From assembly GCF_000247815.1 (NCBI RefSeq), contig NC_021684.1, forward strand, positions 7,192,650-7,256,649: a stretch of DNA of 64,000 bases. Reading direction: 5' to 3'. Below, one piece after another: positions 1 to 34,896 of this stretch (the stretch's first letter is position 1; every line of letters begins with the position of its first letter). Below the pieces are notes generated by a model that saw only the letters and a list, made by a program, of their open reading frames with translations, was not told the origin of the DNA and ran no database searches. The DNA comes from Ficedula albicollis. Lineage: Eukaryota; Chordata; Aves; Passeriformes; Muscicapidae. The translations under genes were made by a program, and so were the position numbers.

Positions 1-628
1 CTGAGAGTTTGTAACTGTGGAGGTCCAAGGTTGGCAATTTGACTTTTATCCTCAGTGATACTGGAAACTCCAAGAGTAGGTCAGCAAAGAAATCAGTATC
101 CTGAGAGTCAACTTCCTCTTCACCTTCTCTAGGTGTTCTTCTAATGAGATGCCCCTTAGACATGAAGATCTCTGCAGGTAGATTAGGCATTTTTCCTTGC
201 ACTGCACAGTTTTTCTGTGGACCTTCACCACAAACTGCTCCATCCCTCAGCCTCCTGAAGTTGACAGTGTTTTGAAGTGCAGCTCTGCAGCTGCTGTTTG
301 AGTGTGACAGGCTCCAAGACCATCTGCTGTTTTTTTAACATACTCTTCTTTTGTAGTTGAAACCTGGACCAACTACATGTTCTGTGTAGTAGTTAGAGCA
401 AAGTAAAACCAAATCACTTTTAATGCTGTTTACAGCCTTACTTGGAGGTTGGGCCAGTATTTTCATAATAAATGAGACATCAGAATGTGCATTCCTTAAG
501 CAAAGCCATAATCCTAATAAACCATCCCTCTGTAGCCCTTGGAGATGACATTAAGTGAAGATGCCAATAGAACTGTGAGTGGTGCACATAAGTACCTCTG
601 TGGTGACATGGTCTGTGTCTCTTTTCAG

Positions 629-23682
<23,054 letters not shown>

Positions 23683-23761
23683 CCCCCCGCCGCCGGAGCA
23701 CCGCCGCCCCGCACCCCGCTCGGGGCCCGCCGCCACCGCCGCCGCCTCTGCTCGTGTTGCC

Positions 23762-23767
23762 AATAAA
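23762..23767 (+). promoter_or_regulatory. FANCD2: FANCD2 poly(A) signal
   Basis: AATAAA, followed within about 30 bases by a GT/CT-rich stretch. It is the first canonical signal after the FANCD2 stop codon, so the transcript probably ends near 23780-23800. Confidence 0.75.
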
Positions 23768-25093
23768 CCGCTGTGCTCCTGCCCTGCCTGCTCTCTGCGT
23801 GCCTGCCTGGGGCCGGGCCGCGGGATGCCCGGCTCCCTGCCACCTCCCGGATGTCCAGAGCCTGCCCTTCCATCCGCCTGACCCGCGGGGTTCGGGCACA
23901 CGTTCCTCCCCACGCGTGGGGGCTGTGCCACAGGCGCCGCGGGCCGGGCTGTTGTCCGCTCCTGGAGGCACTTGACCGGCCTTTAGGGTGCTTTGTGCTC
24001 CTGCTAGGATCACAGCAGAAAATCTGATGATCCCTATGGTCTGGAGGGTGTCTCAGCCTTCACATGTACGCGTTTAAGGACAGTGTGGGGACAGCAGGCT
24101 CACCTGGCGTGGTGCACATGCCACAGGAGAGGGCCCTTTGCCAGCATACGGGAAGAGGTGTTTCTCCTCTCTGCAAGTGGCAAGGAGAAGGAAGTCTCTC
24201 AGCCCTTCCTACCACTCCTCTGTTTATCTCAGTTTTTCAGTGGGCATCTAGATCTGCGGATTCACTGCTCATACTTAGTGTTTGTTGGGAAGTCCATGGA
24301 ATTTGTGTCAGCAAAGGTTTTATTGCTTCCCAGCAGGCTTTAAGTGTCTTGGTATATTCTCCAGCTGTAATCTTAGCTTTTTCATGATGGCACTGTCATG
24401 CCTGCAGTGTTTACTGAGCACCTGGGTTAGTTAATGTCTGTTATATTTTTGAGGTTGTCTGACATCAGCTGGTTCCTTGTTGCCTCCGAGCTCACACTTT
24501 TGTCCTCCATAGGAATCTCTGTTTTCCATTGTTTGAATAAGTGCTTCTCCAGCTTTTCCCTCAGCTTTTGTGGTTGCTGTCAGGTTGGGCTGCACATCAG
24601 GGAGGCTTGGGTGTGTTTTGAGCATAGTACCTCTGGAAATGGGTGCTTTGTAGCAGCTCTGCAATGGAGTGAAACAGCCATGGGTCACTGCCCTTAGGTG
24701 TAGGGGCTTTATCAAATTAGACTGTTGTCATATGAAGATTGATAGATGGAAGGAAAGCAGCTCTCTCTTGGCTCCAGGGTGGCTGCTCCATAGCCAAAGT
24801 ACATCAGAAGTACTGCCATGGCCCATGCATTGCTTACTGTGGATGTGCTGGAGTCCTGAGATCTCTGTCACTGGAGATAACTCGGTGTTCATCTGGAGAA
24901 GACCCTGAACTAATTGTAGTTGGCTCTGCTTTGAATGGCAGGGGGTTGAGGCAGAGACCAACAGAGGTTCTTGCCTAAATTATGCTGAGATTCTTCAATC
25001 CAAAGACTGAATTAGAGACACACACAGTACCACAGACATCCCTGGGACTGGGTCTGTACTTGGCTGATCTCTTAACTCAAGATCCATTGCTTG

Positions 25094-25781
25094 TTTCTGT
25101 TCCCAGCTAGTAGTATGGTGTGTCTGAGATCCCTTCTCCTGAGTGGCTGTTGTAGTGTGTCTTTTTCCTCTGATACCAGGATTTCTCAAAGGAGTAGGTT
25201 TTGCCACACAGTTGGTGGGATCTGCTGGATGGTACCACTCCTCCCAGGGTATCTTCTCTCACAGAGCTTCAGCAAAGGAATTGGCCTGTCTGGTTCATCT
25301 CCCAGCAGTGATGCTGGGCAGCTCACTGCAGTACAGAGTTCTGTCCTTTTGCTTTCAAAGAGTCTTGCTAGTTCCCTAAGGAACCAGGTTCTCTGGTTGG
25401 ATGCTGTTTATTCCAGGCCATCTCTGGGAGGTGAAAGTTTCTGTTCCCAGCTAGTAGTATGGTGTGTCTGAGATCCCTTCTCCTGAGTGGCTGTTGTAGT
25501 GTGTCTTTTTCCTCTGATACCAGGATTTCTCAAAGGAGTAGGTTTTGCCACACAGTTGGTGGGATCTGCTGGATGGTACCACTCCTCCCAGGGTATCTTC
25601 TCTCACAGAGCTTCAGCAAAGGAATTGGCCTGTCTGGTTCATCTCCCAGCAGTGATGCTGGGCAGCTCACTGCAGTACAGAGTTCTGTCCTTTTGCTTTC
25701 AAAGAGTCTTGCTAGTTCCCTAAGGAACCAGGTTCTCTGGTTGGATGCTGTTTATTCCAGGCCATCTCTGGGGGGTGGAGC
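25094..25781. repeat. 344-bp tandem duplication, intergenic
   Basis: Copy 1 (25094-25437) and copy 2 (25438-25781) both start 'tttctgttcccagctagtag' and run to 'ttccaggccatctctggg'. They appear almost identical. Reading frames found in both copies are chance products of the duplication. Confidence 0.93.
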
Positions 25782-27326
25782 CTCATGGTCCTCAGGCTGA
25801 TACTGCTTCCTCAGGCAGCCTCGTAATAGATGGAGCTTTGATACATTTCATTATTTTAAATACTGAGGAATTCTGTTTACCTTTTTTTCTTTGTACTGTA
25901 TTTTCGTTTTTGGGGTTTTGGGGTTTTTTTTCAGAATATGATGCCCCAGGAACCTACATTAAACTTTTCTGGAGTGGATTTGTGTATTCTAATTTAGATG
26001 ACTGATTTATGTGGCACGTTAGTGGTTCTGTTATTCCCACCACACATTAATGTAGCAGGAGATGGCAGTGTCCTCACACCATGCTGTCCTCATCTCCTGA
26101 GAGGGCTGGGTGCTCTATATATGGTTAGCAGAGACCTGTTGGTGGTCTGAGACCTTCTCCCAGAGCCTAAACTACAGAGAAGCTGTTTTGAAACTTGTTG
26201 TGAAGGTGCCAGAATTGATCTAGAGAGCCTGAGCCAATCTGCAGCTTGAGAAAGGTTTGCACTGTCAAATGACAGACAGTGGGCTTGTGGTGCTCCCTGC
26301 CTGCTGGACAGGCAGCCAGCCCTCATGGAGTGATGGGAGCAGTCCAGCAGTCCTCATTAGAGGCTCTGAGGGGTGGGAATGGGCTGTAGTGTTTTGATCT
26401 GGGTGGAAGACAAGGTGTATTGGCATCACACTTTGCATGGTGTCAGCAGAAGAGGGATCTAGAACTTGATTCAAGCTTTGCATTGCCCAAAAAAGTTGTC
26501 TCTGATCCAGAGTACATCTTTTAAGATGAATGGATTGGACCAGACTTCTTAAATAGTTCTAGCTTTTAGTAAATACCTTTTGAGCTCTCCCAGTGCCTAC
26601 TGCGAGCAGACCCTAGATTTTAGGAAACGCTTTGAAAGTCAAATGTACCTTCATCCCCTTTATGTTGCAGGTGATTGAACCTCATAATTCAGTGAGCTGA
26701 GGTGATCTCAAGAGAGGAGTGTTTTAGGACAGAGCTGAGTTGTTGAGAATGCGCTGCACTTTGATCCTAAGAGCTTTGCAAGGCTGAATTTTAAAGATCC
26801 CAGAAGAAGGTGTCTTGCTTGCATCCTGGTGCCAAGGCACCGACAGCAGTGGATGTCACTGGTGTAGTTGTCTCACAAAGGGAAGACTGGCCCTGCCAGC
26901 CTGGGATTGCTGCTGCTCCCCAGGTCAGTGAGATGGGAAGGTTGCAGGAGTGTGGGAGGTCTCCAGATTCACTGAGACTTTGTGTTCAATTTCCAAAAGC
27001 TGCCAGCAGTACTGCTCTGAGCTCTGCAGGTCCTGGGACCTGGGGACTTGGCCTTAGAGTTTAAAAGCTTTAGTGTGGCTGTACCATGAACTCACCTTTC
27101 CACTCACCTTCCCCATCTTTCTCTCCCTGTGCAGTCTGACACAGCCTGTGTGTTTTCACTTCATATCACAGAAGTGTGAAGCCAGTAGTTGACACAACCC
27201 TTTTTTGGAGGAGAGGATTATTGTTGGGTATGTCCTGAAGCAGAAGTTTGAGAATAATATCCTGGGGAAATAATAGATAGATCAAACTGAGTCGTGCTGA
27301 CTTCAGAGTTGGGCCTGTGGGAGGTC

Positions 27327-27543
27327 TGAGGTTCACCTTGGCTGGAGGATGCCCCAGCCAGTTTGGTCAGTGCTGCACAGAGCTGCTGGCCCAGCCCCAT
27401 CCCAGCTCTGTGAGCTGCACAGAGCTGCTGGCCCAGCCCCATCCCGGCTCTGTGACTTGAGGTTCACCTTGGCTGGAGGATGCCCCAGCCAGTTTGGTCA
27501 GTGCTGCACAGAGCTGCTGGCCCAGCCCCATCCCAGCTCTGTG
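27327..27543. repeat. GC-rich minisatellite, about 131-bp unit
   Basis: The unit beginning 'aggttcaccttggctggagg' occurs at about 27329 and again 131 bases later, the second time incomplete. Within it a block of about 40 bp, 'agagctgctggcccagcccc' plus flanks, appears three times in total. Confidence 0.88.
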
Positions 27544-28817
27544 ACTGTGGTGCCCCTGTGCCAACAGGTAACCCCACCAGGTAACCAATCCGTGCCTCCT
27601 TACCTTTGTAGGCTGTTCTGCTTCCTGGCCTCGCCATCTCCTGGCAGGTACATTGCTGACAAAGCGGTGGGGGACAGGTCTCTGCCTGCTTTACTGGCAG
27701 GGTTACATAATAGATTGCAGGACCAAACCCATTCCACAAAACATCAGGATTAAATATCAAAACCCTTGGCGTTGTCTGTGTGCTTAAAAGTGCTGAGGAA
27801 AGGGGTTTATCAAGAGGGAGGATCAGCTGAAGCTGGGAATTGTCCCTCAAGCTCCTGGTGCTTCCCAGGGAGCATCTGTGCTCCCCTGCCTTTGGCTCTG
27901 CTTCCATGAGGCACTTCCAGCCCTATTGCTAGACCAGAAAACTGGTGATGGAAAGGGAGCCCAGTGAACTGGGAGAGCAAGGAAGAGGAGAGGAGCAGGT
28001 ACTGGAGCAGATTTTTTTGCAGGTCGCTCATGGAAGCAGTTGTCCAATGAGGGCAGTGGGTGGGGAGAGTATCCTTAGACCCCCCGCTTATCCCTGTGCC
28101 TGCTGCAGCACTTGGCTCAGCCAGGCTAGGGGCCAGACAACCCCCTCCCTCTCATCCCTCAGCCCATTTGTGAGCCTGTAATGTGCTGACCATAATAAAG
28201 GGGGGCTCCCACAATGAGGGAAGGTTTCCATCATTACCTGAAGCCACTAAGGGGAGGATCTTGTGCTTGTCAGTGCTAGAATCACTCACTCTTCTGCCTC
28301 ATGAGCTGTTGATAGCAGCACCTGAGGAGGTCAGTAATCCTCCAGGAAGTAAGTGAGTGATACATCCTGGCCTTTGATTTAGCCTGCTCAAATAGGCCTA
28401 GTTCTTAAATTTAATGGGCTTTAGCAAAAATGTTACTGTGTTAATTTAAAATACTAATACAATGAGTTATTTATTATGGCAAGTAATTCCACAGAAGGGT
28501 ACAGAATGAGAAAATAATTTCCAAAATATCCTAGTAAGGTACTACATGATCTACTGTCATATGATTCCACAAAAGCTTTCATGACTAATCTCAGGCTTTT
28601 TCCCAGCTAAAAGCAAACATCTTTCACATTATTTCAGTATAACAGAGCATTAGTGGTTCAGTGATGGTCTGGAAGGAAGGTTAGGAAACAAGTTGTATTC
28701 ACTGCTTGTTGCTTTTTTTTCTTCTCTCAGTCTCATATTTTAAAAAGCAGAAAGGTAGCTGTAAACTATCTGTAGCCTGCAAAGTTCAGCTGGCAGTGAG
28801 GCATAATCCCCCTGTGC

Positions 28818-28913
28818 TTACCTGTGCTTCACAGGCTCACAACAATTGTTGAAGCAGACTTTATTTTACCTGTGCTTCACAGGCTCACAACAATTGTTGA
28901 AGCTGACTTTAAA
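28818..28913. repeat. 48-bp tandem duplication
   Basis: A unit starting 'ttacctgtgcttcacaggct' is present at 28818 and again at 28866, both reading through to 'caacaattgttgaagc'. Confidence 0.9.
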
Positions 28914-30329
28914 TAAAGGAAAATAGAAAACTAAGTAAATGTACAGGAGGGAGTAATTTAACCAACCCATTGGATGAAAGGGTAGGGCAAGAGGAGTCAT
29001 GGGAATGTTGAAATCTGTCAGAAAAGTGATGACTTAACGAGCAATAACTACTCTATGTACCATCACTGGGCCCCTCCTACACTCACTTAAGAGTATTTCT
29101 ACATTTCTCATGCAACCTGCCTCTGTGACAAATCTACACACACACTGCACCCAATTAGTGTCAGACATAAGAGCAGTTCTGCCTGTGTCTCACCTCTTTA
29201 AATCCCTCCTGGAAGCAATTTTCCCAGCATACAAAGAGTAAATCACCTTTCTAAATCTCTCAGAGAACGGTTCCCAAATAAGGGCCAAGTAAACACATGT
29301 ACTATATGGTAAAGCATTCTAATGCATTAGATAATCTTCCCAGCAGTAGATGCAGGGTATTAGCTGCTTTAAGTGTTCAGTGTTACAGGTGATTAAAAAT
29401 GTCAGGGGAGGTGAGAACTGGCACTTCAATAGGCACCTGTAGAAAAGTAGTGGAATACCTTTGTTTAAACAAACACAAACCCCAATCCTTTCCCCCTCTA
29501 AAAGAATACCAGAAAACCACAGCAAACAGCCAAACAAACTGGAAAAAAAAAGTAAATGCACACTATAGGAAGTAGAACTTAGTTTAACTGTCTCTCAATC
29601 TCTTCAGAAGCATCAGGAGACAAAGAAGTGAGGAGAGCAGAGGGAAGGAGTGAAATCCTTCTGGGGGTACTTTCTGCACCAGGGTCAAGCTATTAGCTGA
29701 ATTTGACAAATTACTTACATGACCACACCTTGTGTAATCAATAGCGGAGTGTCCCAAGGAGTCTGCTTTGACACTGGCTGTCATTCTTCAGTGACCAAAC
29801 ATCTGCCACCTTCAGCTGTGGTACACTGGGGGAATCTGTCCCCTCCTGTCCTACTCTGGTTTCCTTGTGGAGAAGGCTGGCTGGCTCCCAAAGCATCAGC
29901 TGCCACTGAGGGAGCAGCAAGCAGCCATGGGGTGGCTCCAGATAACTTCTGCTGAAGGGATGAGTGTCAGAGGTGGTGAGAAGGGCTGGAGGGGATCACC
30001 AGTGGCCTTACAGCAGGTACAGGATGAGCAGAGCCAGAGGCTTTGTGTTGCCAGCAGCTTCTGTGGCTGCTGGGGATAAGTGGGGTGGAGAGCACATTTG
30101 CCTTTGCTGTCACTGGCCCAGCTGCACAGGCATTCCACCTGTGCCTCCCTGGGGTGCCCTGAGCACTGTGTCTGGGCTTCCAAACCCTCATCATGGTGTC
30201 CTTGCTTAGCTTTACCAGAGCCCAGGCCCTCTCCCCACAGAACAGGTTCTATGTCCCCTGGTGTGCCAGAGAGGCCAAAAAGCGGGTCTGAGTCTCCAGC
30301 CTGAGCAGGGGCTGTGCTGGAGCGGCCAC

Positions 30330-31260
<931 letters not shown>

Positions 31261-31503
31261 CTGCTGGGCTGTTGGCTGCTGTTTGAGGCATCAAGCTGCT
31301 GTACAGGAAAGGGCTTCTGGTGCTGTGGGGATTACAGGACTTCCCTATAATCTCTTCTTGACTCAACTTCCCCATCTTCGAAGTAAGATCCTCACGGCAA
31401 GCCCAACGCTTTATGCAAAGAGAAAGATTTGTTTGCTTTAGTTTCACTCCGAATACAAGTGTAAACATTTCTGGCTTCTGATGAGTTAATGCTCTTCCTT
31501 CAG

Positions 31504-31556
31504 AGCCTCGCAGCGACCACAGAGAGGCACACGGCGTGAAAGGAAACACAAACCAG
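31504..31556 (+). other. TMEM40: Probable 5' UTR exon 2 of TMEM40
   Basis: A 53-base segment between the acceptor cttccttcag and the donor ACCAG|gtaatt. It contains no ATG. Assigned from its splice sites and position only. Confidence 0.55.
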
Positions 31557-31984
31557 GTAATTTCAAATGCTGCACGTCAATGCTAAGGCAGAGCTGGAAA
31601 ACGGGCAGCAAACCCCACAGGGCTTACAGGTGTGGGGCTGGCAGCAGTGCAGCCCCTGTGTCTGGGCTTGCTGTGAGACCAGGGGAGGAGGGAAATGCTG
31701 GAGCTGCAAGGAGTGGGTGTGCTGTGCCTGCTCCTTGCTTACCCCCATGGGCTGTCAGAGCGAGCCCGGGAGCTGCCCTTGCGCTGGTGATATGCACTTG
31801 CTGGGTTTCTCTACATGCCTGTGTTCAAGGAGAATGAAAAGTCTGAGTTTTGCTACTTCTGTGTCACATTTCAGCTACATTTGACAACAGGAAGGGTAGC
31901 AGAATTATTACCACAGCCAGAGGAGACTGGAGCAGGAAGGGTTTCAGACTGAGATGCTGTTGATCAGTTTTTGTTGTCTCACAG

Positions 31985-32070
31985 GAAGAAACTCGGCTTT
32001 CACCTCGGCCACGGCCTGCCAGGACATCTTCCCGTGGAACCAACTGCTAGGACCAACCTAAGACTTGCAG
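31985..32070 (+). other. TMEM40: Probable 5' UTR exon 3 of TMEM40
   Basis: An 86-base segment after tgtctcacag and before TTGCAG|gtgtgc, with no ATG. Transcript evidence would be needed to confirm that it is included. Confidence 0.5.
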
Positions 32071-32882
32071 GTGTGCTTTAAGAAGTTGGTTTGGTTTGGT
32101 TTGAGAGAAGGACATTGAGGGACTTTATATTTAAAATAAAATTTAGCAAGTTAAGGCATCAGCATATAACGTAAAATGAAAGGTAAAAGTAATGTCCAAG
32201 GGAAAAGGTTTGGGATTGTCTGATTTTATCTTGAAGTTGAAACAACCTTATTCTATTTTATTTGCATCTTTCTTTTGTTATCCCATTGAGTAATTTCCCT
32301 CAGATATATTTTATCAGCTAAGCAAAACCTCGTGTATGGAAGTTGTTAACCTCCCTTTCTAAATCTGACTCTGCACACAAATTTTATTCTAATGTTAAAA
32401 AGACCTCACTGCAATTCAATTCTGATTTACTGTGAGGAAAGCAAGGTGAAATCTGTTGTTTATGTCATTCCCCAGTGAGCTCATGGGCAGGCTGAAATGT
32501 CTGTATATCATCATCCTTCTCTCATTATGAGGTATAATCAACTAAGTCATTTTTAAAACATACAATAATTAAACACCTATACTTATCCTTTGTTTAGATC
32601 TGATTTTCTTTCCAGAAGAGCCATGGGGGAATTAATTGTGCGTAGTCTAAGACAAATTAGGCGCCCAGCTTCCTTGGTTAATGTAAATCTTGGTGACTGA
32701 CTGGGCTGTGCTGTGCTGGAGGCACAGAAAGGGAGATGGGAGCAGATGCTGGTTGCTCCTGGATCCTCTTGTGGCATCCAGGTCTTACCACAGTGGGATG
32801 CAAAAGTGTGTTAGGCAACTGTGTTTCTGTTGCTGGAACAGCTGAGCAGTCTGCTCATTTGGGCCAACAAATGAGCAGTTTT

Positions 32883-32962
32883 GAAATAAATCAGTCTGAC
32901 AGCAGATGAGGATGGCGTTGACGAAATAAATCAGTCTGACAGCAGATGAGGATGACGTTGAT
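32883..32962. repeat. 40-bp tandem duplication
   Basis: 'gaaataaatcagtctgacag' and its following 20 bases occur at 32883 and again at 32923, with two or so differences. Confidence 0.9.
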
Positions 32963-33204
32963 AGTGTCTGCCCTGCCTTCAGTGTTGAATCTGCTCTTCT
33001 GTGTGCATGGCAGGACAGGTCAGGTAGTGCCCATCTGCTCACTTTGTCTTTGGCATGGTGCAAAGCTGGGATAGGGCAGCTGCTGTGACAGGTTCCTGTC
33101 AGGGGAACAGCAGGGGACCTGCCTTAAAATCCCACTGGAAGTGGCCTTCACTAGGTATTAGGAGCCCCAAAGATAAACCTCCTGAGTTTCACTCAACAGT
33201 AAAA

Positions 33205-33412
33205 TATCAGGATACTTAAAAATTATTATTTTGCATATTTTTTTGCAATCAGTTGGAATAAAATGTTTATATTTAAAGTACTTTTGTTCCTTTAGCTCTG
33301 GTATTTTGGCTGTGCAGTATCAGGATACTTAAAAATTATTATTTTGCAATCAGTTGGAATAAAATGTTTATATTTAAAGGACTTTTGTTCCTTTAGCTCT
33401 GGGATTTTGGCT
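33205..33412. repeat. Imperfect tandem duplication of about 113 bp
   Basis: The segment starting 'tatcaggatacttaaaaatt' at 33205 recurs at 33318. Both continue to 'ggctgtgca', and the second copy has a short internal deletion. It lies in the TMEM40 5' intron. Confidence 0.85.
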
Positions 33413-34249
33413 GTGCAATCCAGAGAGAGGCCTAAAGGATTTAGTTTAAACAAGCAACTGTTGCAAGGTTTAAGCTGAGCAAATAGGAAGGCAAGAAAGA
33501 GACTGAAAAAGGCAAAAAAACCATAGCTGAGGATATATAAGTGCCTATGAACTGACATTCTTGATGGAGTGGCCAAGAACGAGTCTGTCCAGGGTGTGGT
33601 GTACTGGGTTCCTACATTTCCACTTCAGCTGGTTCTTACCCACAGAGGGGACAGATGCATTTCCTGCATTCCCTATCGGGTGCTCACAGGCTCACAGCTC
33701 CCACAGGGCTGCTGCCACAGCTACAGCAGCAAAGGCTGGATGTAAGTCAGGGAAAGGAGAAGGTCTCTGGGTCTTTTGGATAGATTCATCCCTGGAAATA
33801 ATTTCAAAATGTTGTTAAAATATTGTTTTCTCACAATACACTTTGGAGGCAGGTAAGCCAGGTTTTCTGAGCTGAGCCTTTGAAAGTGGTTATGTAATTT
33901 TCCCAGAAGAGTTTTGAAGTCTGTTTGTGTCCTATTTCCTCTATCTGAGAACTGACACCTCACTGTTTTCCTACTGCATCCTGCATAGTGGAAACTGTGC
34001 TTCAGGCTTCCCAAAAATCTCCTTTTGCATCTCTTAGTACAACTGTGGGTTAGTTGCAGTGTTGCACGAGGGGAGATGCATCAGTGCAGAATGCCTGGAC
34101 CATGCTGGGCAGAGGCAGCAGTTCAGAACCACAGCCACCACAAAATGTGCACCATCAGAATATTCCAGCCTCAGCCCAAAACTTCTGTTTTGATAAACAA
34201 AAGGAAATGCTGAATTTTGGGGTTGTCAGAACATTTGTTTCTGTGTCAA

Positions 34250-34277
34250 TTAATCCCAGTAATTAATCTGGGATTAA
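34250..34277. repeat. Short perfect inverted repeat
   Basis: Ten-base arms TTAATCCCAG and CTGGGATTAA flank an 8-base loop (TAATTAAT) in the TMEM40 5' intron. No function is inferred. Confidence 0.8.
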
Positions 34278-34835
34278 CACTTAAAATTTTGTAATTCATA
34301 AAGCTAAAGTTAATGGAAATTTCCTTTTCATGACAACTTGGGAAGAACAGATGTTGAAGCATCAAAGTCTTCTGTGAGACAAGAATTCAAAGTCTTGTTG
34401 GACTTTCCTAGGAACTATCTGTGCTATTTTTCCTGGCTGATACATTTTAAGTATTAGAATATCAAAGTTACAGGATAATGTTCTGTTTCAGGAATGGAAC
34501 CTGGCCTATTAGGTTACTCACTTCTGTGCTAAATTTTTAATTAGATACCTTGGTAGCTTTACAACACAACAATGTGAATGATCAAGTCTGACTTCTTTTT
34601 GTTTTACTCATGATGATCAGACTTTTGTTCTTTCCTAATAACCAAAACCCAGTAGGGTTTACTCAGAGGAGTCAAGAGTTGGGACCAGGAGGGTAAGTGA
34701 ATCATGATGTGAAACAGAGAAGTGATTTCAAAACTGAAAGGCCCAGAGACAGACACTAGGTTTGCAGAAAATCAAAGACAGAAAATCATGAATGTCAGTG
34801 ACCTGATTCTAAATGCACTTTTTCTCCCCTTTCAG

Positions 34836-34896
34836 ACAGGCACAGCAATGGAGAATTTGGATGTCCCAATCCCAGATCTTACTGAAGAACAGCGAG
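34836..34896 (+). CDS. TMEM40: TMEM40 start-codon exon, copy 1
   Basis: The acceptor tcccctttcag precedes the exon. The ATG at 34848-34850 in context gcaATGG opens MENLDVPIPDLTEEQR, and the donor is GCGAG|gtgagg. Coding bases are 34848-34896 and end in phase 1, matching the exon at 35904. If both copies were spliced together, the frame from this ATG would reach a stop in copy 2. Confidence 0.8.

Larger units (their letters stand above)
23800..30300. other. Intergenic region between FANCD2 and TMEM40
   Basis: About 6.5 kb in which I find no exon with recognisable protein similarity. It holds tandem duplications at 25094-25781, 27327-27543 and 28818-28913. An isolated AATAAA is present at 28194-28199, with no gene assigned to it. 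The rising GC content after 29700 marks the approach to the TMEM40 CpG island. Confidence 0.7.
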
